Shown: positions 1 through 6,327, counted from the stretch's first letter. The stretch is 6,710 nucleotides of DNA from an uncultured Bacteroidales bacterium (GCA_946530505.1 CAMNAD010000083.1:1-6710), one strand, 5' to 3'. Notes: generated from the letters alone by a model not told the origin. A program made the numbers and translations.

Positions 1-548
1 AACACCTTGAAGCCCTCGGGACGTCCTTCGAGTATGGCATTTATCTGCTCGAACTTGCCGGATGCCTCCTTGATTGCCACGATGTTGGGCACGTCGCTCG
101 CGAGCCTCAAAGTCGTCTCCGCCTCGATGTTGGAACCGGTGCGGCCGGGCACGTTATAGAGGATGACGGGTTTGTCGGTTTCGCCGGCGATGGTCTTGAA
201 ATACTCGTACATCCCTCTCTGAGGCGGCTTGTTGTAGTATGGCGCCACCACAAGGAAGGCGTCCGCCTCGTTCAGCAGACGTATGTTCGCGAGCGTGCCG
301 TTCACGCTGTTGGTCCCCACTCCCACCACTACCGGCAGGCCGCCAGCATTCTCGCGGGTGCAATGGAAAACATCGAGTTTCTCGGCATCGCTGAGCGTGG
401 GAGTCTCTCCCGTTGTGCCGAGGGGGACGAGGAAATCTATCCCGTATTCTACCTGACGGCGGACGCATGCGGCCATCGCCCCGAGGTCCGGTTTACCGTC
501 TTTGAACGGCGTGAACAACGCTGTTCCGCAACCTTTGAACTCTGTCAT
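1..548 (-). CDS. dapA: 4-hydroxy-tetrahydrodipicolinate synthase (DapA), N-terminal part, cut by window edge
   Basis: DapA is a cytoplasmic class I aldolase that condenses pyruvate with aspartate semialdehyde, the first committed step towards diaminopimelate and lysine. Translating the minus strand from the ATG at 548 gives MTEFKGCGTALFTPF and 182 codons before the window ends; family members are near 295 residues, so roughly the last third is missing. Visible motifs are GTTGE (44-48), YYNKP (104-108), YNVPGRT (131-137, with the catalytic Tyr131 and substrate-binding Arg136) and IKEASG (159-164), whose Lys160 is the Schiff-base lysine. The ATG lies inside the dapB stop (ATGA, 4-base overlap), so DapA is probably made by translational coupling from a dapB-dapA transcript. 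No Shine-Dalgarno sequence is seen. All active-site residues that should lie in this part are present, so the gene looks intact up to the edge. Confidence 0.97.
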   Translation of the reverse strand, partial: MTEFKGCGTALFTPFKDGKPDLGAMAACVRRQVEYGIDFLVPLGTTGETPTLSDAEKLDVFHCTRENAGGLPVVVGVGTNSVNGTLANIRLLNEADAFLVVAPYYNKPPQRGMYEYFKTIAGETDKPVILYNVPGRTGSNIEAETTLRLASDVPNIVAIKEASGKFEQINAILEGRPEGFKV

Positions 549-1210
549 AATATCAGGTCTTTGAATTCGTGTACTCCTTTCAGGCCCTCGGTGAGAAGGG
601 CGGCGGCGATGGCTCCTTCAGCGAGCCCCTCGCGCGAAAATGCCTCGTGGGTGAAACTGAGGCGGTCGACGCCGGATTTGAACTCCACCGTGTGGATGCC
701 GGGCACCTCTCCTTCGCGTATGGAATCTATCTGCGGCTCTGCGCCGCCGAGTTCCTTCTGCACCAGCTGGCCCAGACTCTTGGCAGTGCCGCTGGGCGCA
801 TCGAGTTTATGGATGTGATGTGTTTCTGTGATGTGCGGCTCGTATCCGTGGCCCTTCAGCACCTTCGCGGCCTTCTCCACCGCCGCGAACAGGGCGTTCA
901 CTCCTATCGAGAAGTTGGACGCATAGATCATGGGCGTGCCCTGTTTCTCGAATTCGGCGATCACCTCGTCCTGAATGTCGTTCCAGCCGGTAGTGCCTAT
1001 GACGGCCGCCTTGAAATTGGCGGCGATGAATTTGTAGTTCGCCCGGAAGGCGGCCGGGGTGGTGAAATCGATGCAGACGCACTCCTTCGCCACTGCCGGA
1101 GGTGTCGCGCATATATCCTCGCTCGCCTGCACCAGTTCGATGCCATGCGCAGCAAGCCCCTTCTCTATCATATGGCCCATCTTGCCATATCCGCTGATGA
1201 TTGCTTTCAT
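545..1210 (-). CDS. dapB: 4-hydroxy-tetrahydrodipicolinate reductase (DapB)
   Basis: DapB reduces the DapA product with NAD(P)H to tetrahydrodipicolinate in the cytoplasm. The 221-residue protein begins MKAIISGYGKMGHMIE, containing the N-terminal dinucleotide-binding glycine motif (GYGKMG, 7-12). IGTTGW (71-76) lines the cofactor site, and THHIHKLDAPSGTA (130-143) is the family signature, with catalytic His131/His132 and Lys135 binding substrate. IREGEVPGIHTV (164-175) is typical of the C-terminal part. The frame stays open 42 codons further upstream, but that stretch has no family similarity and crosses a terminator and promoter, so the ATG at 1210 is preferred. At 221 residues it is shorter than E. 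coli DapB (273); from memory Bacteroides proteins are near 250, and much of the difference lies after the signature loop. It overlaps dapA by 4 bases and is the first gene of that pair. Confidence 0.96.
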   Translation of the reverse strand: MKAIISGYGKMGHMIEKGLAAHGIELVQASEDICATPPAVAKECVCIDFTTPAAFRANYKFIAANFKAAVIGTTGWNDIQDEVIAEFEKQGTPMIYASNFSIGVNALFAAVEKAAKVLKGHGYEPHITETHHIHKLDAPSGTAKSLGQLVQKELGGAEPQIDSIREGEVPGIHTVEFKSGVDRLSFTHEAFSREGLAEGAIAAALLTEGLKGVHEFKDLIL

Positions 1211-1215
1211 ATCTA

Positions 1216-1223
1216 CAAAAATA
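1216..1223 (-). promoter_or_regulatory. Possible Bacteroidetes-type -7 promoter box for dapBA
   Basis: On the minus strand the sequence TATTTTTG fits the Bacteroidetes -7 consensus TAnnTTTG and ends 5 bases before the dapB ATG. If used, the mRNA would have almost no leader. No TTTG/TTG -33 element is seen 19-21 bases further upstream, which weakens the call. The terminator-like hairpin just upstream supports the need for a separate promoter here. Confidence 0.4.
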
Positions 1224-1282
1224 GCAAAAACTATCGTATAATCTGCCGGGCAGCTATCCTTCTGAATATCAATGCTTTCCCG

Positions 1283-1314
1283 AAAACAAATCGGCCAAAT
1301 CAGCCGACTTGTTT
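1283..1314 (-). terminator. Probable intrinsic terminator of rsmA
   Basis: Read on the minus strand, AAACAAGTCGGC pairs with GCCGATTTGTTT across the 7-base loop TGATTTG, giving a 12-bp stem with one G-U pair, a GC-rich centre and a T-rich 3' side (TTTGTTTT). It begins about 20 bases after the rsmA stop codon. The one imperfect pair is a G-U only in the minus orientation (A-C mismatch on the other strand), so it fits a terminator acting on rsmA transcription and separating it from dapBA. Confidence 0.6.
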
Positions 1315-1332
1315 CCAGCAACTGACAGTCTG

Positions 1333-2208
1333 TCAACCATTTAGGTGACCGGCGATTTTCGCCGTCAGGTCGATGAAGTCCTCCACCGACAGCCTTTCCG
1401 CCCGAAGGTCGAAGACCGGATCGGCGACGAATTCCGCATAGCCCGGCGCATCCGCATTCAGCAGAGGCTTCAGGGCGTTGCGCAGGGTCTTCCGCCGCTG
1501 GTTGAACGCCGTCTTCACGACGGACTTGAACAGGCGTTCGTCTACTGGAGCGCCGGCCTTCGGAATGCAGTTGCCGGCGTTCCCTTGTGGAGTACTGACC
1601 TGCCCTTTGCTTCCCGCAGAGGGCATCAATTCATTACGACCGTTCCTGCGCAGGCGGATGACGGCCGAACGCACTTTGGGCGGCGGAGCGAACGCTCCCG
1701 GCTCCACTGTAAACAGATATTCTATGTCATACCAAGCCTGAAGCAGCACGCTCAGGATGCCGTAGGTCTTGCTCCCGGGCCCCTCGGCGATGCGCTCTGC
1801 AACCTCCTTCTGAATCATGCAGACCACCTCGGGGATGCGGTCGCGGCTCTCCAGGATCTTGAAGAATATCTGCGAAGAGATGTTGTAGGGGAAGTTGCCA
1901 ATCACGCGGTACGGGCCCTTGAAAAGATGATCGACGTTCAACTTGAGGTAATCTGCAAGGAAAAGTCTGCCCTGCATGCCGTTGAAATGTGTAAGCAGAT
2001 AGTTGACGGATTCCTCGTCGAGTTCCACCATCTTGAGGTCGATATCCTCGCGCTTAAGAAGATACTGCGTCAGCACTCCCATTCCGGGTCCGATTTCGAG
2101 GACCTCTCTTGCGTTTTCTTCCGGTTCCAGTGCGGCGACTATCCGTTGCGCCGCGCCCTGGTCTACCAGGAAATGCTGGCCTAATGCCTTTTTAGCTCTT
2201 ACTTCCAT
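1333..2208 (-). CDS. rsmA: 16S rRNA (adenine(1518)-N(6)/adenine(1519)-N(6))-dimethyltransferase RsmA (KsgA), with an internal insertion
   Basis: RsmA dimethylates the two adjacent adenines in the 3'-terminal hairpin of 16S rRNA using S-adenosylmethionine, late in small-subunit assembly. The 291-residue protein starts MEVRAKKALGQHFLVD, the usual N-terminus; a 17-codon upstream extension is unconserved and was excluded. LEIGPGMGVLT (37-47) is the SAM-binding motif I, GNFPYNISSQIFFK (104-117) holds the NxPY catalytic motif, and FAPPPKVRSAVIR (173-185) plus FNQRRKTLRNALK (235-247) are typical family blocks. Against Bacteroides RsmA as I remember it, where a ...NDTKEL segment runs straight into ...DEKLFK, this protein has about 26 extra residues (M195-P221), ending GNAGNCIPKAGAP, between the methyltransferase core and the C-terminal helices. 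All catalytic motifs are kept, so the enzyme is probably active. It follows the yfhO-like gene after a 75-base gap filled by a palindrome; its own promoter was not identified. Confidence 0.96.
   Translation of the reverse strand: MEVRAKKALGQHFLVDQGAAQRIVAALEPEENAREVLEIGPGMGVLTQYLLKREDIDLKMVELDEESVNYLLTHFNGMQGRLFLADYLKLNVDHLFKGPYRVIGNFPYNISSQIFFKILESRDRIPEVVCMIQKEVAERIAEGPGSKTYGILSVLLQAWYDIEYLFTVEPGAFAPPPKVRSAVIRLRRNGRNELMPSAGSKGQVSTPQGNAGNCIPKAGAPVDERLFKSVVKTAFNQRRKTLRNALKPLLNADAPGYAEFVADPVFDLRAERLSVEDFIDLTAKIAGHLNG
1547..1625 (+). repeat. Two-hairpin element inserted in frame in rsmA
   Basis: Plus-strand bases 1547-1557 (GGAGCGCCGGC) pair with 1573-1583 (GCCGGCGTTCC) over a 15-base loop: 11 pairs, one of them G-T. 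After a 17-base spacer, 1601-1610 (TGCCCTTTGC) pairs with 1616-1625 (GCAGAGGGCA) over the 5-base loop TTCCC: 10 pairs, one T-G. Both odd pairs are wobbles only on the plus strand and A-C mismatches on the rsmA strand, so if the fold exists as RNA it is best in the antisense direction. The block matches the roughly 26 extra residues (M195-P221) in RsmA almost to the base. This resembles palindromic elements that insert in genes and stay in frame; no second copy is present in this window, so its being a repeat family is inferred. Confidence 0.5.
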
Positions 2209-2222
2209 AATAATATTTGGCC

Positions 2223-2279
2223 GGAACTGGAAAAGGCCGCATCGTGCCGAGGGCGTCACGATGTCGGCATTCCAGTTCC
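2223..2279. repeat. Long interrupted palindrome between the yfhO-like gene and rsmA
   Basis: GGAACTGGAA (2223-2232) is exactly inverted at 2270-2279. Inside it, GCCGC (2236-2240) pairs with GTCGGC (2263-2268, one bulged T), continuing into ATCGTG (2241-2246) with CACGAT (2257-2262), leaving a 10-base loop. Together about 21 pairs fill most of the 75-base gap. No T-run follows on the minus strand, so it is not a canonical terminator for the yfhO-like gene; it could be a processing site, a leader structure controlling rsmA, or a REP-like intergenic repeat. Confidence 0.65.
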
Positions 2280-2283
2280 TGAA

Positions 2284-4647
2284 TCAGTTCTTTTTAACAA
2301 CAATGACAGATATCGCTCCCAGCGCGAGCAGGATCAGTAGGATGGAGCAGATCCGGGACATTGCCGCGCCGCGGGCGTAGGATGCCGGCTCGAAACTCAT
2401 CTCCAGGGTATGCGTGCCCGAAGGCACCACCGCGCTGCGCAGGACCTCGTCGCTGAGGGCCATCTCCAGCTCGCTGCCATCTTCCAGACGGAGCTTCCAT
2501 CCGGCAGGATACCATACCTCGCTGAATATCACCTTCCTGTCCGCAGAAGCCGTGTATTCGTAGCGGAGGCGGTTGGGGGCATAACTGATCAGGCGCACAT
2601 TGTCTGTCTGAAGGCTGTCCGCACCCTCGAACCAGGCATTTCCCCTGGCATAAGGATAGCGCAGCGGAGCGGCCCTGCCGTCTACTATGATATAGCGGCA
2701 GTTGAGTTTGGACAATCCTTCGAGTTCCGGCAGGGCTGCCTCGGCTTCAGCCACGGTAGAAACTCCCTGCAGGGCCTTTGTCAGTTGTGAGATCTCTCCC
2801 TGCAAATGGCTCTCGATATACTCCTGGTATATCTGCAGTTTGGCCGGGGAGTATCCGCCTATGTTCTTGTGCCAGAACGAAGGATGCGAGTCGTTGAACA
2901 CGTTCACGGTGAGATCCAGCACCCTGTACGACGGGTCGGTGTCCGCCAGGATGGCCTTGTCCGCGGGCCTCTGGTCGAACTGGGACATAAAGTTTTTCGG
3001 AGTGACGAAGTCGTCGGCGTTCAGATATCTCTTGCCCACGGCGAACATGTTCACCAGCACCAGGGCGCAGATGCAGAGTGCGGAGGTGACCCTGCGGCTC
3101 TTGTTAGCGCTGCGGCTGGCCCAGATGAGCAGACCTGCGGAGGCCAGAATCAGAATGAATGACAGCAGGGCGTCGTTTCGCATCAGGGTGATGCGGTCTG
3201 CTACCAGAGCGTCCAGCAGCGCCCCCTGCATCCCTGCGTCGGATGCGCCGCTGAAACTGCCCGCAAGCCCGGGGAAGAGCCAGAACAGCAGGCAGACTCC
3301 GCCGGTGAGAGCGAAGGCGACCAGACCCTTCTTCCGCACATCTTCAGCGGGAATCTCCCCGCGCACAAGGCGGTCAAGGAAGATGAATCCCAGCAGCGGC
3401 ACGCTTATCTGCAGCACGCACAGGGCCATGGAGACTGTACGGAACTTGTTATAGAGGGGCAAGTAGCTGTAGCACAGCTTGGTAAACCACATGAAATGAT
3501 GCCCGAGCGCGAGGAAGACAGCGAACAGCGAAGCCGCCAGCAGCCACCAGCGTTCCTTGCCTTTCAGGCAGAAGAGTCCGAGCAGGAAGAGGAAGATGGA
3601 GATGCCTCCGATGAACATGGGGCCGGCTGTGAAGGGCTGGGGTCCCCAGTAGAGGGGAAGCTGCTTGCTGATCTGCTTGAGATTCGGCTGCCCGGCGCGC
3701 TTCAGCAGTTTGTAGGTTTCGCTCTCCGGACCCAGCGCGCCTGCCGATGATCCCCCATTGAAGTTGGGTATCATCAGGTTCGGGAGTTCCTCCCAACCAT
3801 AACTCCAGGCCGTGGCATAGTCGAGATCCAGGCCCTTGGTTTCTCCAGATGTAGATCCTCCGCGCATGGAGTATGGGGTGTATTCAAAGGTAGGGAGAAG
3901 TTTGGAAGCGTTCGTCCCTATCCCCGCCAGACCCAGCACCAGAAGCAGCGCAGATACCGCGAAGAATCTCCCTACCGCCGCACGGCGCTCCCTGTCGGCC
4001 AGCAGCCAGACGAACACGGTAATCACATAGAAAACGATGACCAGCGCGAGGTAGTAGGATATCTGCGGATGGTTGGCCTTCACCTGAAAACTGACGGCTA
4101 GACCGAACAATGCAGCCCCCAGCAGCGCCTGCGGCAGTTTCTTCGCTATTGCGGATTTATACGCGAACACCAGCGCCGCCAGCACCCAGGGCATCAGCGC
4201 AATGGCCTGCATCTTCGTATTGTGGCCTACCTGGATTATCTGGAAATTGAACGAGCAGAAGGTGATGGCCACCGCACCTCCCGCGGCAATCAGGGGATTC
4301 ACTCCGAACGCGAGCAGCAGCAGGAAGCCTCCCAGCATCGACACGAACAGCCAGTTCGCAGGGCGTTTGCCCGTCATCAGGCCCTTGTAGAGAGGCCAGG
4401 TCCAGTCTCCCTCGGTGGAAGCTTCTATGGTTGTGGTGGGCATGCCCCCGAACATCGACTCCGTCCACGCGGTTTTGTCGTCGGGGTGCTCCTTGTTCCA
4501 CCGGGTCATCTCCTCCGCCATGCCACGGTAACCCGAGATGTCCGACTGGTTGATGATTTTGCCCCCCAGCACCTGCGGAACGAAACCGTAAGCCAGCACC
4601 AGAAAACCAATGATTATCCCTATGTAGATTATCAGTTTCTTTTTCAT
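2284..4647 (-). CDS. YfhO-family polytopic membrane protein (putative GT-C-like glycosyltransferase)
   Basis: A 787-residue inner-membrane protein with roughly a dozen hydrophobic segments: residues 5-25, several between 98 and 246, then about 343-383, 406-425, 441-459, 493-537, and a last one at 764-784 followed by a short KKN tail. The long loop between the first two segments holds NQSDISGYRGM (33-43) and MFGGMPT (65-71), and VGHNTKMQAIALMPW (140-154) precedes the next membrane segments; these fit the Bacteroidetes YfhO family. The region 540-760 is a large soluble outer domain, with SFWHKNIGGYSPAK (590-603) and SEVWYPAGWKLRLEDG (709-724), the latter like the C-terminal fold of GT-C-type enzymes. 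The B. subtilis namesake is linked to lipoteichoic-acid glycosylation; Gram-negative Bacteroidetes lack that polymer, so the substrate here is unknown. An acidic residue in the first loop (Asp36) would be the candidate catalytic site by analogy. The start at 4647 is supported by a signal-like MKKKLIIYIG and an upstream promoter-like box. Confidence 0.85.
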   Translation of the reverse strand: MKKKLIIYIGIIIGFLVLAYGFVPQVLGGKIINQSDISGYRGMAEEMTRWNKEHPDDKTAWTESMFGGMPTTTIEASTEGDWTWPLYKGLMTGKRPANWLFVSMLGGFLLLLAFGVNPLIAAGGAVAITFCSFNFQIIQVGHNTKMQAIALMPWVLAALVFAYKSAIAKKLPQALLGAALFGLAVSFQVKANHPQISYYLALVIVFYVITVFVWLLADRERRAAVGRFFAVSALLLVLGLAGIGTNASKLLPTFEYTPYSMRGGSTSGETKGLDLDYATAWSYGWEELPNLMIPNFNGGSSAGALGPESETYKLLKRAGQPNLKQISKQLPLYWGPQPFTAGPMFIGGISIFLFLLGLFCLKGKERWWLLAASLFAVFLALGHHFMWFTKLCYSYLPLYNKFRTVSMALCVLQISVPLLGFIFLDRLVRGEIPAEDVRKKGLVAFALTGGVCLLFWLFPGLAGSFSGASDAGMQGALLDALVADRITLMRNDALLSFILILASAGLLIWASRSANKSRRVTSALCICALVLVNMFAVGKRYLNADDFVTPKNFMSQFDQRPADKAILADTDPSYRVLDLTVNVFNDSHPSFWHKNIGGYSPAKLQIYQEYIESHLQGEISQLTKALQGVSTVAEAEAALPELEGLSKLNCRYIIVDGRAAPLRYPYARGNAWFEGADSLQTDNVRLISYAPNRLRYEYTASADRKVIFSEVWYPAGWKLRLEDGSELEMALSDEVLRSAVVPSGTHTLEMSFEPASYARGAAMSRICSILLILLALGAISVIVVKKN

Positions 4648-4653
4648 ATTCTA

Positions 4654-4661
4654 CAAATTTA
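4654..4661 (-). promoter_or_regulatory. Possible -7 promoter box for the yfhO-like gene
   Basis: The minus strand reads TAAATTTG, an exact fit to TAnnTTTG, ending 6 bases before the ATG at 4647. A TTTG lies 25 bases upstream, longer than the usual 19-21 base spacing. The sequence after the box, TTTGTAGAATATG, is close to TTTGTAGATATG before dapB, suggesting the same promoter/start arrangement. Confidence 0.45.
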
Positions 4662-4675
4662 ACAAAGAAATCGAT

Positions 4676-4693
4676 ATCTTTACATACAAAGAT
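4676..4693. promoter_or_regulatory. Small inverted repeat in the divergent intergenic region, possible operator
   Basis: ATCTTT and AAAGAT flank the 6-base centre ACATAC in the 74-base gap between the divergent yfhO-like and sigma-factor genes. A dyad here could bind a regulator of either gene. In AT-rich sequence a 6-base-arm repeat can arise by chance, so this is only a candidate. Confidence 0.2.
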
Positions 4694-4721
4694 TCTCAGT
4701 CTTGCGCTATTATCAATTAGA

Positions 4722-5213
4722 ATGGACTTTGAACCACATATTGCATTCGTAACCACTATCTGCCGGCGTTATCTGGATAATAACGACGATGTAGCAGACG
4801 CGGTACAGGACACTTTCGTGCAGGCGGCGACCTCCTTCGGACGTTTCCGTCACCGCGGCGAAGGGTCTTTCCGGGCCTGGCTTGCAAAGATTGCCATGAC
4901 GGTGTCGGTGCGTATCCTGCGAAAAAAGGGCCGTTTGTCCAATCTGGACTGTGCGGACGAACCCTCTTCGAGCGAAGAATCGGCCCCGGATTATATGAAA
5001 GTGCCGCCCGAAGAACTGTACAACATGATACAGAGCCTTCCAGATGGTTGTCGTACGGTATTGAACCTGCACGCCTTTGAAAATAAAACCCATAAGGAAA
5101 TCGGCAATATGCTTGGGATAGACGAAGGGACATCGGCATCGCAGTATCATCATGCCAAATTGCTGCTGGCCAAAAAAATAACCGAGTATTTAAGGAGGAC
5201 GAATTATGAATAA
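4722..5213 (+). CDS. ECF-type RNA polymerase sigma factor (sigma-70 family)
   Basis: This 163-residue protein has the two-domain plan of an extracytoplasmic-function sigma factor, which directs RNA polymerase to a small regulon when released from a partner. Region 2 spans about 5-70: NNDDVADAVQDTFVQA (20-35) is the core-binding helix and GSFRAWLAKIAMTVSVRILRKKGR (48-71) is the -10 recognition/melting part. A polar linker (about 72-94, rich in Ser, Glu and Asp) follows. Region 4 spans about 96-155: LPDGCRTVLNLHAFENKTHKEIG leads into the helix-turn-helix LGIDEGTSASQYHHAK (131-146). The N-terminus is slightly short, but no ATG, GTG or TTG lies in frame between this ATG and the yfhO-like gene. 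The last codons overlap the next gene by 8 bases, so the two are co-expressed. It is not next to fecR or a TonB receptor/SusCD pair, so it is unlike the common Bacteroidetes FecI-type units. Target genes cannot be told. Confidence 0.92.
   Translation: MDFEPHIAFVTTICRRYLDNNDDVADAVQDTFVQAATSFGRFRHRGEGSFRAWLAKIAMTVSVRILRKKGRLSNLDCADEPSSSEESAPDYMKVPPEELYNMIQSLPDGCRTVLNLHAFENKTHKEIGNMLGIDEGTSASQYHHAKLLLAKKITEYLRRTNYE
5192..5199 (+). promoter_or_regulatory. Strong Shine-Dalgarno sequence inside the sigma gene for the downstream gene
   Basis: AAGGAGGA ends 6 bases before the ATG at 5206 and is near-perfectly complementary to the 3' end of 16S rRNA. It supports that start. No comparable sequence precedes any other start in the window, and Bacteroidetes seldom use such sites. 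Confidence 0.75.
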
Positions 5214-6327
5214 AGATTGGATGGAGTGTCTCGCAGACGCCCACAGACAATACACAACAAAAATCAGCGAGCTTGAAATGAAAACGCTTGTTTCCGGAAT
5301 TAAACGCTCCGTGCGCAGACGTCGTACAGGCAGGGCCCTTGCCTTCGCTTTCCCGGTGCTGGCACTGGTGCTCCTGTTCACTTTTTCCACTCCGCCTTCC
5401 ATATTCGAACTGTACCCGGAGCCAGAAAGAGAAGGCAGCGAAGTATTAATCGGAGGAGGTCCCGGTTCAAAGGGGGATAAACCGGTTCATTCCGATAGTA
5501 CCTCTGTAAAACCCCGGTATCTGATGTCGGGAGAAGAGAAAGTCGCGGTGACCTTGGATTCAATCCGCTGCCGTTATGGTATGAAAGTGACTGTCCCGCG
5601 CGGGTGTAAGGCCGAGTATATCGATGGGGGCGGTTTCTGGATGCCCAATGAATCGATGGGTGGTAGCTGGAGCTCCTGTTTTTTTGCAGAACTTGCCATC
5701 GCAAGCCGCAACGAGGAGTGTATATTTCTTTTTGACCATACCTATTTCTACAATCCCCGTAGAATAGCAATCGAACGAAAAACAGGAAATAAATTCGGGA
5801 TGCGCCGTGAGATTCTGTGGGTTTTCCGAGGCATAAAAAAATGGAATACGCGCAGCGAAAAGGATTTCCCGGCAGACTTCCGTTATAAAGAATACCTTTC
5901 GGAACTCCCTGCCTCCATGTTCGGTGCGGATACTGTCTACACCTATAAAGTGCCTGCAGGCCGTACGGCATTCTGTTACAGCTTCCCCGGTGATACGGCA
6001 CACATTGGTATGAAAATGCCGAAGTCCCGTCTTGAATCCATGCATCAGGAAAGATTCCCGGTACTCAGGCGTTATTTCTTCATAAAAGAAGGGCATATCA
6101 CCTACAGCGTACTTGCAATGATGACCGAGCGTGCCGACGCGCATCTTCCACGATACGAAAAAATGCTGGCTAAGGTCATTCATTACGATCCTACCCTGCA
6201 GTATGAAGATTTATCCTGGTATCTGACGCCGGAAGCCGAAGCGATTTATCGCCACAGGCAGGATTCGATCCGCGCAGAGGCGAAAAAGATTCAAGACCGC
6301 ATCAAGGCGTTGAAAGGGTTAAAGTAG
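5206..6327 (+). CDS. Single-pass membrane protein, putative anti-sigma/sensor partner of the ECF sigma factor
   Basis: I recognise no known family in this 373-residue protein; the role is inferred from position. Residues 1-43 are a short, basic cytoplasmic tail ending in a RRRR cluster (37-40). Residues 43-60 (RALAFAFPVLALVLLFTF) are the only membrane segment; positive residues on its N-side predict the tail inside and the remaining roughly 310 residues in the periplasm. That outer part opens with a Gly/Pro/Ser-rich linker (70-103), then a domain rich in aromatic residues with at least five cysteines (122, 134, 158, 172, 257), and ends in a charged helix (343-373) that could be a coiled coil. 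Topology and the 8-base overlap with the sigma gene match membrane anti-sigma factors. However, the inside tail is shorter than usual and lacks the HxxxCxxC zinc motif. A strong ribosome-binding site fixes the start. Sampled lines here are 43-47% GC against 63% in a yfhO line, which may indicate a different origin. The end overlaps dapF by 9 bases. Confidence 0.8.
   Translation: MNKDWMECLADAHRQYTTKISELEMKTLVSGIKRSVRRRRTGRALAFAFPVLALVLLFTFSTPPSIFELYPEPEREGSEVLIGGGPGSKGDKPVHSDSTSVKPRYLMSGEEKVAVTLDSIRCRYGMKVTVPRGCKAEYIDGGGFWMPNESMGGSWSSCFFAELAIASRNEECIFLFDHTYFYNPRRIAIERKTGNKFGMRREILWVFRGIKKWNTRSEKDFPADFRYKEYLSELPASMFGADTVYTYKVPAGRTAFCYSFPGDTAHIGMKMPKSRLESMHQERFPVLRRYFFIKEGHITYSVLAMMTERADAHLPRYEKMLAKVIHYDPTLQYEDLSWYLTPEAEAIYRHRQDSIRAEAKKIQDRIKALKGLK

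Noticed and set aside
1084..1210. Upstream start for dapB at 1336 (42 extra codons)
   Set aside because: The extension lacks family similarity and would cross the terminator-like hairpin; the MKAIISGYGKMG start fits the fold.
1323..1335. 13-base palindrome TGACAGTCTGTCA over the rsmA stop codon
   Set aside because: Six-base arms around one central base give no usable hairpin loop; could be a protein-binding dyad but nothing else supports this.
569..1348. Long plus-strand open frame of 259 codons opposite dapB
   Set aside because: It is the antisense shadow of dapB and the gap beyond; the translation has no motif and low-complexity codon choice, while dapB is certain.
1345..2184. Plus-strand open frame of 279 codons opposite rsmA
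   Set aside because: It mirrors rsmA almost exactly and reads as His/Arg/Leu-rich shadow sequence without a recognisable domain.
2702..3454. Plus-strand open frame of 250 codons opposite the yfhO-like gene
   Set aside because: Ser/Arg-rich antisense shadow of a gene with clear membrane segments; no start signal or motif.
4675..4682. TATCTTTA as a plus-strand -7 box for the sigma gene
   Set aside because: One base off TAnnTTTG, with no TTG at the -33 distance; too weak to list as a promoter.
5560..6183. Minus-strand open frames opposite the membrane-partner gene
   Set aside because: The plus-strand gene has a strong ribosome-binding site, a membrane segment and overlap with sigma; the opposite frames have none of these.
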